Positions 7,852 through 16,796 of a DNA stretch of 59,967 bases are shown here, in pieces. Positions within the stretch are counted from its first letter, which is position 1. Every line of letters begins with the position of its first letter. This stretch comes from Dethiobacter sp. (GTDB taxonomy: Bacteria > Bacillota > Dethiobacteria > Dethiobacterales > Dethiobacteraceae). Made by a program: the position numbers and the translations under genes. The stretch is from NCBI GenBank assembly GCA_018333635.1, contig JAGXTL010000084.1:1-59967 (forward strand), given 5' to 3'. The notes under the pieces are model-generated. The model was not told where the DNA came from, did not search any database, and saw only the letters and a program-made list of their open reading frames with translations.

Positions 7852-8655
7852 TTAGAGCTTGAGAACATTTTCAAGTCCATAGCAGACGTCTTCTCTTTTC
7901 ATCACTTCCTTAATCGCCAGGACCACGCCGGGCATAAATGAGCTTCTGCTTAAACTGTCGTGACGGATGGTCAGCGTCTGCCCTACGCCGCCAAAAATTA
8001 CTTCCTGATGTGCCACCAGTCCCGGCAAGCGCACGCTGTGCAGCCGGACACCGTCCATATTTCCACCGCGGGCGCTTTTCAATTTTTCCAGCTCTGCCAC
8101 AGCCGCTCTGGTACTGTGACCTCTTGCTTGAAGAATCATCTCGGCAGTTTTGAGCGCCGTTCCCGAGGGCGCATCTATCTTTTCCGCATGATGCAGCTCG
8201 ATAATTTCAGCCTCCGGCAGATAGCGGGCTGCTTGGGCGGAAAAAAGCATCATCAGCACTGCGCCTAAAGCAAAATTAGGAGCGATAATTGCAGCTGTAG
8301 CGTATTCCTCTGACCAAGCCGTGATCTTTTCCAAGTCTGTTTCCGTGATGCCGGTGGTGCCCACCACCGGTCGTACTCCTGCGGAGAGCGCTGTGTAAAT
8401 GTTTTGCATAACGGTATACGGGGACGTAAAATCTACAAGTACATCAGGCTTTATTTGCTTTAAGACGGTCGCCAACTCAGTGGAAACCGGAATGCCCAGC
8501 CGTCCAATGCCGCTAATTTCGCCGATGTCGCCGCTAGTTTTGCCGCCCAGATCAATAGCAGCTACCAGTTCAAACTCCGCTTCAGCGTGTACAGTGCGAA
8601 CTACTTCCCGCCCCATGTTGCCGAGCGCACCGTTTACTGCCACAGTTATTTTCAC
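7852..8655 (-). CDS. dapB: 4-hydroxy-tetrahydrodipicolinate reductase
   Basis: 267 residues, normal for DapB, which reduces the DapA product with NAD(P)H in lysine and diaminopimelate synthesis. The N-terminal nucleotide-binding loop (VNGALGNMGREVVRTV) and the signature ELHHAEKIDAPSGTA with the catalytic histidine pair and lysine are both present. GTTGITE of the cofactor site is also seen. The start is ATG preceded by GGAGGGATAAG. It is first of a probable two-gene unit with dpaB. dapA is not in the window. Confidence 0.95.
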   Translation of the reverse strand: MKITVAVNGALGNMGREVVRTVHAEAEFELVAAIDLGGKTSGDIGEISGIGRLGIPVSTELATVLKQIKPDVLVDFTSPYTVMQNIYTALSAGVRPVVGTTGITETDLEKITAWSEEYATAAIIAPNFALGAVLMMLFSAQAARYLPEAEIIELHHAEKIDAPSGTALKTAEMILQARGHSTRAAVAELEKLKSARGGNMDGVRLHSVRLPGLVAHQEVIFGGVGQTLTIRHDSLSRSSFMPGVVLAIKEVMKREDVCYGLENVLKL

Positions 8656-8826
8656 TTCTTATCCCTCCAGTGCTGCACCCTGCCAATCTTATCTGCATTG
8701 TCTTACATTGACTGCGCAATGTCAAGCACACATTGAATTGCCCGTTCTGGCTGCGGGCAAGCTAAGCACGATAATTAGGACGCCTGTGCAAATAGGAAAT
8801 GATCAAAGACGAGAGGAGCAACGAAG

Positions 8827-9834
8827 ATGACTGTGAAAATAGGAATTAACGGCTTTGGGCGTATCGGACGCAATGTGTTTAGAGCATTGCTCGACAAAGA
8901 GGAATTGCAAGTGGTGGCAGTCAACGATCTGACAGACAATATTACTTTGGCCCACCTTTTAAAGTATGATTCCCTCTATGGTAAGTTTCCCGGCGAAATC
9001 GCTCTAAAAGATGCTAATCTTTTGGTCAATGGCCGGGAGATTAGCATTCTGGCGCAAGGTCAGCCGGAAAAATTGCCCTGGCGAGAGCTGGGTGTCGAGC
9101 TTGTGCTTGAAGCCACAGGCCGATTCCGTACTCATCGCGAAGCATCAAGGCATCTGCAGGGCGGAGCTAAAAAGGTGATTGTCGCCACGCCGGTAAATGA
9201 TGCAGATTTGATTGTGGTGATGGGAATAAATGAGAGGCAGTATGACCCGGGCAAACATCATATTCTTTCCAACGCATCTTGTACGACTAATGGGCTGGCT
9301 CCTGTAGTGAAAGTGCTGCATGAGCATTTTGGTTTGCTTAAAGGCTTGATGAATACGACTCATGCTTACACCAATGACCAGCAGCTCCTGGATTTGGCAC
9401 ATTCAGATTTGCGGCGGGCGAGAGCGGCGCAGCTTTCCATGATTCCCACTACCACGGGGGCGGCCAAAGTTATTGGTGAGATTATTCCCGAACTGAAAGG
9501 GAAAATTGACGGTTTTGCCATCCGTGTACCAACGCCTACCGTCTCAATGGTTGACTTTGTAGCTCAATTACAAAAGGAAACCAGCGATATTGAGGTTAAC
9601 AAGGCGCTCAAAGAAGCGGCGGAGGGCGAGTTGCGCGGGATTTTAGGTTATACAGCTGAACCGCTTGTTTCGGTAGACTATAAGGGATCTGCCTATTCCT
9701 GTGTTGTCGATAGTTTGCTGACGATGGTTATTGGCGGCAATCTGGTGCGTGTGGTTGCTTGGTATGATAATGAGTGGGGCTACTCGCAGCGCCTTGCAGA
9801 CTTGGCAGCTTATCTTGCGCATCAAGCGCTTTGA
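8827..9834 (+). CDS. gap: Glyceraldehyde-3-phosphate dehydrogenase, type I
   Basis: 335 residues. NAD-binding GINGFGRIGRNVFRALL at the N-terminus, catalytic Cys152 in SNASCTTNGLAP and His179 in THAYTNDQ are present. It catalyses the oxidative phosphorylation step of glycolysis, or the reverse in gluconeogenesis. Asp34 after VAVND fits NAD rather than NADP preference. The start is ATG with GAGAGGAG nine bases upstream. No CggR repressor or pgk follows; instead a phosphohexomutase and a phosphoglucose isomerase do, so the group looks like an upper gluconeogenic or cell-envelope sugar supply unit. Confidence 0.96.
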   Translation: MTVKIGINGFGRIGRNVFRALLDKEELQVVAVNDLTDNITLAHLLKYDSLYGKFPGEIALKDANLLVNGREISILAQGQPEKLPWRELGVELVLEATGRFRTHREASRHLQGGAKKVIVATPVNDADLIVVMGINERQYDPGKHHILSNASCTTNGLAPVVKVLHEHFGLLKGLMNTTHAYTNDQQLLDLAHSDLRRARAAQLSMIPTTTGAAKVIGEIIPELKGKIDGFAIRVPTPTVSMVDFVAQLQKETSDIEVNKALKEAAEGELRGILGYTAEPLVSVDYKGSAYSCVVDSLLTMVIGGNLVRVVAWYDNEWGYSQRLADLAAYLAHQAL

Positions 9835-9928
9835 GCAGTTTTGCTGATGAAGCGAGCAAGGCGGTGCTTGGCAAAAGTTGGCGGCCGGATGCTACGCTGC
9901 AAGCAATTAAAGGCAGGAGGAGCGTGTG

Positions 9929-11383
9929 ATGACAGGAATAAAATTTGGCACAGACGGTTGGCGGGCTGTGATTGCAGAAGATTTCACTTTTGCCAATGTC
10001 CGTTGCGTCTCCCAGGCGATCGCTCAGCATCTTATCGCTTTGGGCTTGATTGAGCGGGGGGTCGTGGTAGGTTTCGACACCCGCTTTCTGGCTGAAAAAT
10101 TTGCGTTGGTGGTAGCGGAAGTGCTGAGCGGAAGCGGAATTAAAGTTTTTTTGTGCAAGAAGTATTCTCCCACTCCTGCCGTTGCCCATGCGGTTACAGT
10201 ACATAAAGCAGGTGGTGCGGTCATGCTTACAGCCAGCCATAATCCGGCGGAGTATCTGGGCATAAAGTTTATTCCCGCATATGCGGGGCCTGCACTGCCT
10301 GCAGATATTGAGCCGATTGTCGCTTGTCTGGCAGATATTTTAAGTTCAGGGACGGTGAATCGCTATTCTCTGGCAAAGGCATGGGAAAAAGGGTTGGTGG
10401 AAGTGATCGAGCCCTTTGGCGATTATGCCAAACATCTGGAAACGATTATTGATTTTGCCGTAATTAAGGAGCGGGGCATCAGCGTGGTGGTCGACCCCAT
10501 GTTTGGAGCCGGGATCGGTTACTTGGAAGAATTGCTCGGGCGTCACGACTGTAAAGTAACAGCCATCCATAACTGGCGTGACCCGCTCTTTGGCGGCTCC
10601 CTGCCGGAGCCGAGCGCCAATCATCTGCACCAGCTTTGTCAGGCAGTGCGGGAGCGTAAGGCAGATTTGGGCGTGGCGCTCGACGGGGACGCCGACCGCT
10701 TGGGGGTGGTAGACCCGGAGGGGCGCTACTATAGCCCCAATGAAATTCTTGTGCTCTTTTTGTCTTACCTGGTTGAGAGCCGCGGCTGGCAGGGAACAGT
10801 GGCAAGAACGGTGGCAACCACCCATCTGCTTGACAAGATGGCCGCCTCCTACGGCTTGGACGTGGTGGAAACGCCGGTCGGTTTTAAATATATCGGTCAG
10901 GCCATGCGCGAACGACAGGCTTTTATCGGCGGTGAGGAAAGCGGCGGAGTCAGTATCCGCGGGCATATTCCGGAGAAGGACGGCATCTTGGCCTCTTTAC
11001 TCTTTATCGAAATGCTTGCTAAAACCGGCAAAACGGCTGCTCAATTACTGGCGCAAATCTCCGCCAGTTTTGGCAGACCTTTCAGTGAGCGCTTAGATCT
11101 CTCCAGCAGTGAAGCAGCAAAGCAGGAAATAATCGCTAAAATGGAGAATTGGCAGCCAACAACACTGGCAGGCGCAAGAGTGAAAACTATTTCCCGCCTG
11201 GATGGGCTGAAAATCATCTTGGAAAATGGCAGCTGGTGCCTGGTGCGTTCATCGGGCACTGAGCCGGTTTTTAGAATTTATACCGAGGCAGCCTCGCCGG
11301 AAGAGAAAAAAGCGTTGCAACAAGAGGTAAGACAAGCACTATCTTTAGAAACTGAGGAGGGGAAAGCAGGATGGATGAGCTGA
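9929..11383 (+). CDS. Phosphoglucomutase/phosphomannomutase family protein
   Basis: 484 residues of the alpha-D-phosphohexomutase superfamily. All four functional loops are visible: phosphoserine loop TASHNP (Ser103), metal loop DGDADR, sugar-specificity loop GGEESGG and phosphate-binding RSSGTEP. The ATG at 9929 has AGGAGG eight bases upstream. Sequence alone does not decide between glucose-1-P and mannose-1-P. It overlaps the next gene (glucose-6-phosphate isomerase) by 13 bases, which supports glucose-phosphate metabolism. Confidence 0.92.
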   Translation: MTGIKFGTDGWRAVIAEDFTFANVRCVSQAIAQHLIALGLIERGVVVGFDTRFLAEKFALVVAEVLSGSGIKVFLCKKYSPTPAVAHAVTVHKAGGAVMLTASHNPAEYLGIKFIPAYAGPALPADIEPIVACLADILSSGTVNRYSLAKAWEKGLVEVIEPFGDYAKHLETIIDFAVIKERGISVVVDPMFGAGIGYLEELLGRHDCKVTAIHNWRDPLFGGSLPEPSANHLHQLCQAVRERKADLGVALDGDADRLGVVDPEGRYYSPNEILVLFLSYLVESRGWQGTVARTVATTHLLDKMAASYGLDVVETPVGFKYIGQAMRERQAFIGGEESGGVSIRGHIPEKDGILASLLFIEMLAKTGKTAAQLLAQISASFGRPFSERLDLSSSEAAKQEIIAKMENWQPTTLAGARVKTISRLDGLKIILENGSWCLVRSSGTEPVFRIYTEAASPEEKKALQQEVRQALSLETEEGKAGWMS

Positions 11384-12132
11384 AAAAGACGAGTGGTTTG
11401 CCGCTCGCGGTAGACGGGGAAGGCAAATTGACCTTTGGGGAAGGAATAACTCCCGTAACTGCTGCCGTTCGCTTTAAACGGGATATGTTAGACGTGCTGT
11501 TTGCAGCCGCAGCAGACAGCGAGGATGAACTCTATTATATGTACCGTGATGTTTGCCGGGCAGAGGACCGGCCGCTGATTGCCAAGCACGGGTTGCGCTA
11601 CGATGTGACTGTTCTGCGGCCCGGACAGATTGGCGGCGAATACATTAAAACCGCCGGTCATTATCATCCGCTCAAACCGGGTACCGATTATACCTATCCT
11701 GAAGTGTATGAGGTGCTCTACGGTAGGGCGCATTATTTGCTGCAGACAGAACCGGATGAAGATGGGGTGGAGGCCATTTTAGTGGAAGCGCTGCCAGGCG
11801 ACAAAGTGCTTATCCCCCCCGGCTACGGTCATATTACCATCAATCCCGGCAATACGTTCCTGGTGATGAGCAATTGGGTGGCTGCCGGTTTTGATTCAAG
11901 CTATGGCGCCATCAAAGCCCTTGGTGGCGGCGCCTACTTTGAATTGGCAAGCAAAGAGGAAGATGAGCAGTTTATTGTTAACCCACGTTATCAGCCTGTG
12001 CCGCGCCTTTCCGGACGTGCGGTGGAAGACCGGCCGGAATTTGGCCTTGTGCGTGGTCTGCCGATGTATCAGGAGTTTTTAAGATCTCCGGAGAAATTTG
12101 AATTTCTGACTTCGCCGGAAAAATATTTTTAA
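11371..12132 (+). CDS. Cupin-type glucose-6-phosphate isomerase
   Basis: 253 residues resembling the metal-dependent archaeal-type phosphoglucose isomerase, unrelated to the common Pgi. The cupin metal site is readable as GHYHP (two His), the Glu in YPEVYEVL and the His of GYGHITINPG. It interconverts glucose-6-P and fructose-6-P. Its start lies inside the mutase gene with GAGGAGG upstream, so translation is probably coupled. The protein is longer than the core cupin enzyme (about 190 residues), with an N-terminal extension. Confidence 0.88.
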   Translation: MDELKKTSGLPLAVDGEGKLTFGEGITPVTAAVRFKRDMLDVLFAAAADSEDELYYMYRDVCRAEDRPLIAKHGLRYDVTVLRPGQIGGEYIKTAGHYHPLKPGTDYTYPEVYEVLYGRAHYLLQTEPDEDGVEAILVEALPGDKVLIPPGYGHITINPGNTFLVMSNWVAAGFDSSYGAIKALGGGAYFELASKEEDEQFIVNPRYQPVPRLSGRAVEDRPEFGLVRGLPMYQEFLRSPEKFEFLTSPEKYF

Positions 12133-12136
12133 ACTA

Positions 12137-12164
12137 TAAAGTTCCCTGGCGCTTGCGCCGATAC
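12137..12164 (+). promoter_or_regulatory. Sigma-28 (SigD) promoter for flgM
   Basis: TAAAGTTC (12137-12144) and GCCGATAC (12157-12164) match the SigD consensus TAAAGTTT and GCCGATAA, with the spacer one base longer than usual (16 after TAAA). It sits just upstream of flgM, an expected SigD target. Confidence 0.7.
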
Positions 12165-12195
12165 AGTAAGCAGGATGAACAGGGGTGTGATTTAG

Positions 12196-12486
12196 ATGAA
12201 AATTGATAACGGCAAAGGAATTCAGTTGTCCAACCTTTATCAGCGACAGCAACTGGAGGGAAAACAAGGCAGCGCCCAACAAGCGACGGCAGACAAGACT
12301 GCTGCCGATTCATTGACTATCTCCGGTGATGCGACAAGAATGCGCGAGCTGCTGCAAGGGGCTTCCCTGCCGGCAGAGGCTAGAACAGAGCGGGTAGAGG
12401 AACTCAAAGGCGCCATTGCCCGGGGAGAATATTTAGCAGACAGCAAAAAAATCAGCGCTGCTATGTTGACACAGACGCAAGCATAG
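12196..12486 (+). CDS. flgM: Anti-sigma-28 factor FlgM
   Basis: 96 residues. The C-terminal half (ARTERVEELKGAIARGEYLADSKKISAAML) is the SigD-binding region of FlgM; the N-terminal half is low in hydrophobics and probably disordered, as needed for export through the flagellum. It holds SigD (encoded at 44.1 kb) inactive until the hook is complete. The start is ATG about nine bases after GGGGTG. A SigD-type promoter lies directly upstream. Confidence 0.9.
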   Translation: MKIDNGKGIQLSNLYQRQQLEGKQGSAQQATADKTAADSLTISGDATRMRELLQGASLPAEARTERVEELKGAIARGEYLADSKKISAAMLTQTQA

Positions 12487-12784
12487 GCAAGCTTATCTTC
12501 ACTCTTGTCTCGGCTTGACTTTGTTCTTGTCTTCATTTTAGCATCGGGCTTGGCTTTTGCCCTCACCCTAACCCTCTCCCAGAGGGAGAGGGGATTTATA
12601 GGGTAAATGGTGAGAAAAAGTTGCTTGCTGTTTCGTCATTATCAACCGGAAGAACCGTCCCTTCGACTTACTACCCTCTCCACCCATTGGGGGGAGAGGG
12701 CTAGGGTGAGGGGGGAAATGAGTAAAATGCCGGAGTTTAGTTGCAACCGGAAGAACCGTCCCCATGGTTTAGGAGGTGAGTGTT
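12487..12784. repeat. Intergenic stretch with two family A repeats and two AACCGGAAGAACCGTCCC copies
   Basis: Between flgM and fliD. Family A cores lie at 12559-12597 (CCCTCACCCTAACC... to GGGAGAGGGG) and, in opposite orientation, 12673-12717. The short element CAACCGGAAGAACCGTCCC appears at about 12644-12662 and 12743-12761. A CTTGTCT/CTTGTTC-rich segment precedes them (12500-12535). No gene is seen. Confidence 0.75.
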
Positions 12785-14389
12785 TTGCGGATTGGCGGGA
12801 TTGCCTCAGGGTTTGATACTGATCAAATTGTCAGGGACTTGATGAGGATAGAGCGCAATAAGGTAGACAGGAAGCTGCAGCAGCGCCAGGTTTTGCAGTG
12901 GCAAAAAGAGCAATTCCGCGAAGTGATCAATCAGATTCGCTCTTTTCGCGATACATATTTTGACGTACTGCGTCCCCTGACAAATATGACAAGTTCTTCA
13001 ACTCTGCGCAGAATGACCGTTTCCTCTACAGACCCGGCAACAGTCACAGCGACTGCCGGTGCCGATGCTCCTGTAGGCAGCAGCGAAATCAGGGTGATTC
13101 AGAGCGCCGCCGCCGCCCGCGCCCAAACTGCGCCGGTTACCCTTGACAGTGCCTCGGGCGCGCGCCTGACCCTGAGCGATTCCCTGACGGCAGTCAGCGC
13201 CAAGCTGCAAAACGGGCCGCTCGTTTTCGATGCGGTGAGCAGTTCTTTTACCGTAAATATTAACGGCACCGAACTCAGTTTTCTGCAAAATGAGAGTCTC
13301 GGCACTGCCCTTGCCCGCATTAACAACAGTGCCGCCGGGATTCATGTCGGCTACAGCACTTTTAGCGATACTTTTACTTTTACCGCCAAGGCTACCGGCG
13401 CGCAGAGCATAACCGTCGATGACGGCGGCAATTTCTTTGCGGCATTAGGCTTAAAAAGCGGCACGGGGCAGGAGACTATCGGCACGGCCGGACGCAATGC
13501 CCAGTTTGAAATCAATGGTTTTGCAGGCAGTAACGCGTCAAACAGCTTTACCGTGGACGGAGTCAGCTACTCTATCTCGCGGAGGATTGAAGCCGCAGAT
13601 AATGCGCCGCCGGTGACTGTCAGCGTTTCCTTGGACGCGGAGGCTGTTTTTAAAAATATTCAAAGTTTTGTCGAGGACTATAATAAATTGATCACCACGA
13701 TCGGCGGCGAGCTTAACGAGGAGCGTTTCAGCACATTTCTGCCACTCACCGATGAGCAGAAAGAACAGATGAGTGAGAGCGAGATTGAAAAATGGCAAGA
13801 AAGAGCGCAGAGCGGTTTGCTGCGCCGGGAGCCGGCGCTTGGAAATATGCTGCGGGAGATGCGTACCGCTTTGAATCATGCGGTGGGAGAAGACCATTTA
13901 TCTGCGATTGGCATCGAGTTCAGCAGTAATTTTCGGGACCATGGCAGGCTGGTGCTGCGTGACGGCGGTCAGCAGTTACGCGCCGCCATCGCCGCTAGTC
14001 CGGAGCGGGTACAGGAGCTTTTTGCCCGCCGCAGCTCGATCGCTTACAGCCCTGACCTTACCGCGGCGGAGCGCAGCCAGCGTCGGCAGGAATCGGGACT
14101 GTCACATCGTTTAAACGATATTCTGCTTGATAATATCAGAACGACCGGCGGCAGGGGAATTCTTATAGAGCGCGCCGGCATTGCCGGAGATACGACTGAA
14201 GTAGCCAATTCTTTCAGTACACGGATCAACAGGCTCGATACGCGCATAAACCGCATGAATGAATTGCTGGCCCGGCGGGAGGAGCAGCTCTTTCGCCAGT
14301 TTACCGCGATGGAAACAGCGCTTGGGCAACTTTACGCACAGGGAGACTGGCTGGCGGCGCAAATCCAGAGCCTGCCAACAAGGCGCTGA
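12785..14389 (+). CDS. fliD: Flagellar hook-associated protein 2 (filament cap)
   Basis: 534 residues. The N-terminus RIGGIASGFDTDQIVRDLM is the FliD N-terminal signature, and the C-terminal coiled coil (about 480-534, rich in NRLDTRINRMNELL) matches FliD C. Caps the filament and helps flagellin fold. The start is probably TTG 12785, eight bases after AGGAGG; the in-frame GTG at 12776 lies within that ribosome binding site. The FliT-like gene follows 92 bases downstream, with a family A repeat in between. Confidence 0.93.
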   Translation: MRIGGIASGFDTDQIVRDLMRIERNKVDRKLQQRQVLQWQKEQFREVINQIRSFRDTYFDVLRPLTNMTSSSTLRRMTVSSTDPATVTATAGADAPVGSSEIRVIQSAAAARAQTAPVTLDSASGARLTLSDSLTAVSAKLQNGPLVFDAVSSSFTVNINGTELSFLQNESLGTALARINNSAAGIHVGYSTFSDTFTFTAKATGAQSITVDDGGNFFAALGLKSGTGQETIGTAGRNAQFEINGFAGSNASNSFTVDGVSYSISRRIEAADNAPPVTVSVSLDAEAVFKNIQSFVEDYNKLITTIGGELNEERFSTFLPLTDEQKEQMSESEIEKWQERAQSGLLRREPALGNMLREMRTALNHAVGEDHLSAIGIEFSSNFRDHGRLVLRDGGQQLRAAIAASPERVQELFARRSSIAYSPDLTAAERSQRRQESGLSHRLNDILLDNIRTTGGRGILIERAGIAGDTTEVANSFSTRINRLDTRINRMNELLARREEQLFRQFTAMETALGQLYAQGDWLAAQIQSLPTRR

Positions 14390-14401
14390 GTTGTTTGCTT
14401 T

Positions 14402-14442
14402 GCCCTCACCCTAACCCTCTCCCGGAGGGAGAGGGGATAAGT
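14402..14442. repeat. Family A repeat between fliD and the FliT-like gene
   Basis: CCCTCACCCTAACC followed by CTCTCCCGGAGGGAGAGGGG, then one copy of GACCGGAAGAACCGTCCCC (14449-14467) that runs up to the ribosome binding site of the next gene. Confidence 0.8.
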
Positions 14443-14481
14443 TATTGCGACCGGAAGAACCGTCCCCCTGGAGGTGTAAAG

Positions 14482-14892
14482 ATGAATAAACTTGCGGAGA
14501 TGATGCGCGACTTGCGGCAGCTTACCGTCGATTTGCATAGCGTCTGCAGATCTGAACAGCCGGATTCTCTGAGTCTGGCTGATTTGCTTCACAGGCGGCA
14601 GCAATTGATGACTGAAGCCGCAAAGATTGACATGGCAGGTACATTGCAGGCTGCCGCTTCCTTGAGAGGCGACGAGGAAGATTTGACAAATATTAATCAG
14701 CTTGGGGAAATACGCCGTTTGCTGGAGGAGACCGGCGTGCTTGATCAACAAATAAAGAAAGTTCTGGAGGAGAAACGAGACAAACTAAAAGCGGAGTTGG
14801 CCGGGCTGCGCGCTGGCAGGGCGGCAGGTAAGGCTTATAGCTCCAAAGCGCCGCAGGAGGAAGGGTTTTTTCTTGATCGGCGGGGAAATTGA
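14482..14892 (+). CDS. Small helical protein, probable FliT-like chaperone
   Basis: 136 residues, mostly helical and charged, without a signal or membrane segment. No decisive motif is visible. Its place directly after fliD is where fliT, the FliD chaperone, is found in other bacteria, so that is the best guess. The start ATG 14482 has GGAGGTG six bases upstream; an open frame to the left runs through the family A repeat and is not part of the gene. A flagellar-export chaperone role is inference from context. Confidence 0.6.
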   Translation: MNKLAEMMRDLRQLTVDLHSVCRSEQPDSLSLADLLHRRQQLMTEAAKIDMAGTLQAAASLRGDEEDLTNINQLGEIRRLLEETGVLDQQIKKVLEEKRDKLKAELAGLRAGRAAGKAYSSKAPQEEGFFLDRRGN

Positions 14893-14912
14893 TTATTCTG
14901 TTAAAAGATGGC

Positions 14913-14939
14913 TAAAGTTTTTTTGCCGGCTGCCGATTG
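14913..14939 (+). promoter_or_regulatory. Sigma-28 (SigD) promoter of flagellin
   Basis: TAAAGTTT (14913-14920), an 11-base gap, then GCCGATTG (14932-14939). This is a near-perfect SigD promoter; transcription should begin near 14946. Confidence 0.9.
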
Positions 14940-14952
14940 GTATTGAAGGAGA

Positions 14953-14986
14953 AGGATAATACAAGGCGGCCGACTTGTATTATCCT
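14953..14986 (+). promoter_or_regulatory. 5'-proximal hairpin in the flagellin leader
   Basis: AGGATAATACAAG (14953-14965) and CTTGTATTATCCT (14974-14986) are perfect 13-bp arms with an 8-base loop (GCGGCCGA). It starts a few bases after the predicted transcript start. A role as an mRNA-stabilising 5' hairpin or a regulator site is likely. Confidence 0.75.
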
Positions 14987-14996
14987 GATTGCTCCG

Positions 14997-15016
14997 GCTT
15001 TCAAAGGAATGAAAGC
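14997..15016 (+). promoter_or_regulatory. Candidate CsrA site 1 in the flagellin leader
   Basis: GCTTTC and GAAAGC (14997-15002 and 15011-15016) present the loop AAAGGAAT, with the GGA that CsrA recognises exposed in the loop. It is analogous to the upstream CsrA site in the Bacillus hag leader. Confidence 0.6.
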
Positions 15017-15022
15017 AAAAAA

Positions 15023-15039
15023 TTTCAAGGAGGAAGAAA
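15023..15039 (+). promoter_or_regulatory. Candidate CsrA site 2 on the flagellin Shine-Dalgarno
   Basis: TTTC (15023-15026) can pair with GAAA (15036-15039), leaving AAGGAGGAA in the loop. The GGA lies within the flagellin Shine-Dalgarno AAGGAGG, so CsrA bound here would block translation. Confidence 0.6.
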
Positions 15040-15040
15040 A

Positions 15041-16705
15041 ATGAGAATTAATACCAACATTAGTGCGATGAATGCCCACCGTCAGTTGGGTATCGCAAAC
15101 ACGAGAGGCGCCAGTTCGATGGAGCGGCTCTCGTCCGGTTTGCGCATCAACCGCGCCGGCGACGACGCGGCAGGCCTCTCGATCAGTGAAAAAATGCGCG
15201 CTCAGGTTCGCGGCTTAAACCAGGGCGCACGCAACGCGCAGGACGGTATATCCCTGATTCAGACTGCCGAATCGGCGCTCAATGAAACGCATGACATTCT
15301 GCAGCGCGTCAGGGAACTGGCTGCCCAGTCGGCAAGCGGCACTAACACTCCCGAAGACCGCGCGGCGATGCAGGGCGAAGTCGCCCAATTAAAGAGCGAG
15401 ATTGACCGCATCGGTAATACGACCGAATTCAATACCAAGACGCTCCTAAACGGCAGCCTGCAGGCAGCCGGAGCAGCAGTAGGACAGGATACGACGACAG
15501 GCGCGATTGTCGGCAGGCAAGCGGCTGCCGTGTTGACCGGAACGGGTCCCATGGCGGGCACCGGAGTGGTAGCCGGTGACTTTACCGCAGAGACGCTGAC
15601 TGTGGACGGCGTGTCAATCACTGTTAACTGGCAGAACCTGACTACCGCTGAGCGTGATACTATTCAGGTGGGCACTGCAGTCGGCGCATCTGCGGGTCAG
15701 ATGAACGCGGCGAAAGATTTGATCGTTAGTACGCTTAATCGGGCGATCAATGAATCGGGGCAGAATGTGGCGCCGATTAGCGGACATGTTGACAGTATGG
15801 ATCCAGATGGCGCGGGTCCTTTAGCCCCCCCAAACAACCTAGTCTTAACGAGTGGCAGTGAGGGTGTTAATTCAGCTATCAGAACTGCGGCTACTACTCA
15901 GGTATTAGGGAAGGTAATGGGTGCTGCCGGCACAACGGGAGCGACCGGTACCAGCGTTTATAACGGCTTGACCGTTGCAGGCGGCACTTCGTTCTTTGCT
16001 AATATCGGAGATATTCAGTTTAACGTAACTACCCCGGCTTTGAGTCCGATTACCGGCGGCACGACTCCCATGAGCGACGCAGCAGCAACATTGCAGGGTT
16101 CTATCAATACCGCGATTGCTGCTTATAACACCTCCGCCGGTGCTACCGCCGGCACTCCCGGTTTTATTGAAAATGTGCGGGTTAACGCTTTGGCGGATGG
16201 CCGCTTTGAAGTGATCAGTGAAAGCGGGCCCATTTCCTTCTCCGACAGGCTCGGCGGCTCTGCCGTACGGGATTTAGGTTTGACACAGGCACAGTCTGAA
16301 GCTGCCGGCAGCGGGGGAATGACGCTGCAAATCGGTGCCAACAGAGGGCAGAGCATGACTTTCGGCATTAAAGATATGCGCACCGCCGCCCTAGGTATCG
16401 CCAATGTCGATGTGAGCAGCCAGGCAGGCGCTTCCAACTCAATCAGCTCTTTAGACGGTGCGATCAGAAGCGTGTCTGAGCAGAGAAGTTCCCTTGGCGC
16501 CGCGCAAAACAGGTTGGAGCATACGATCAGAAACTTGGATACATCGAAAGAAAACCTGCAAGCCTCGGAAGCAAGGATCAGAGATGTTGATATGGCTGCG
16601 GAAATGATGGAATTCACCAAGAATAACATCTTGCAGCAAGCGGCCACTGCGATGCTCGCTCAAGCCAATATGGCACCGCAAGCAGTATTGCAGCTGCTCG
16701 GTTAA
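15041..16705 (+). CDS. fliC: Flagellin
   Basis: 554 residues. The N-terminal D0/D1 region (MRINTNISAMNAHRQLG... with LSSGLRINRAGDDAAGLSIS) and C-terminal D1/D0 region (SSLGAAQNRLEHTIRNLD... ending AMLAQANMAPQAVLQLLG) are canonical. A central region of about 300 residues, rich in Gly, Ala and Thr, is surface exposed and longer than in minimal flagellins. The start is ATG 15041 with AAGGAGG; an open frame extends 22 codons upstream through the leader. It has its own SigD promoter, a structured leader with CsrA-like sites and a strong terminator, so it is monocistronic. Confidence 0.97.
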   Translation: MRINTNISAMNAHRQLGIANTRGASSMERLSSGLRINRAGDDAAGLSISEKMRAQVRGLNQGARNAQDGISLIQTAESALNETHDILQRVRELAAQSASGTNTPEDRAAMQGEVAQLKSEIDRIGNTTEFNTKTLLNGSLQAAGAAVGQDTTTGAIVGRQAAAVLTGTGPMAGTGVVAGDFTAETLTVDGVSITVNWQNLTTAERDTIQVGTAVGASAGQMNAAKDLIVSTLNRAINESGQNVAPISGHVDSMDPDGAGPLAPPNNLVLTSGSEGVNSAIRTAATTQVLGKVMGAAGTTGATGTSVYNGLTVAGGTSFFANIGDIQFNVTTPALSPITGGTTPMSDAAATLQGSINTAIAAYNTSAGATAGTPGFIENVRVNALADGRFEVISESGPISFSDRLGGSAVRDLGLTQAQSEAAGSGGMTLQIGANRGQSMTFGIKDMRTAALGIANVDVSSQAGASNSISSLDGAIRSVSEQRSSLGAAQNRLEHTIRNLDTSKENLQASEARIRDVDMAAEMMEFTKNNILQQAATAMLAQANMAPQAVLQLLG

Positions 16706-16796
16706 GGCAAAAAGGCAAAGCAAAGCTCGGAGCAAAAAGCAAATCTCGTGTCAAAGCAAGAAAAGCTCTGGGCAAAGCTCGAGGCAAAACAAAGCA

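Noticed and set aside
10346-10966. Minus-strand open frame opposite the phosphohexomutase
   Set aside because: The sense gene carries all catalytic loops; the antisense frame is a shadow.
14395-14481. Upstream extension of the FliT-like frame through the family A repeat
   Set aside because: The translated repeat gives a low-complexity leader and the real start has GGAGGTG at 14482.
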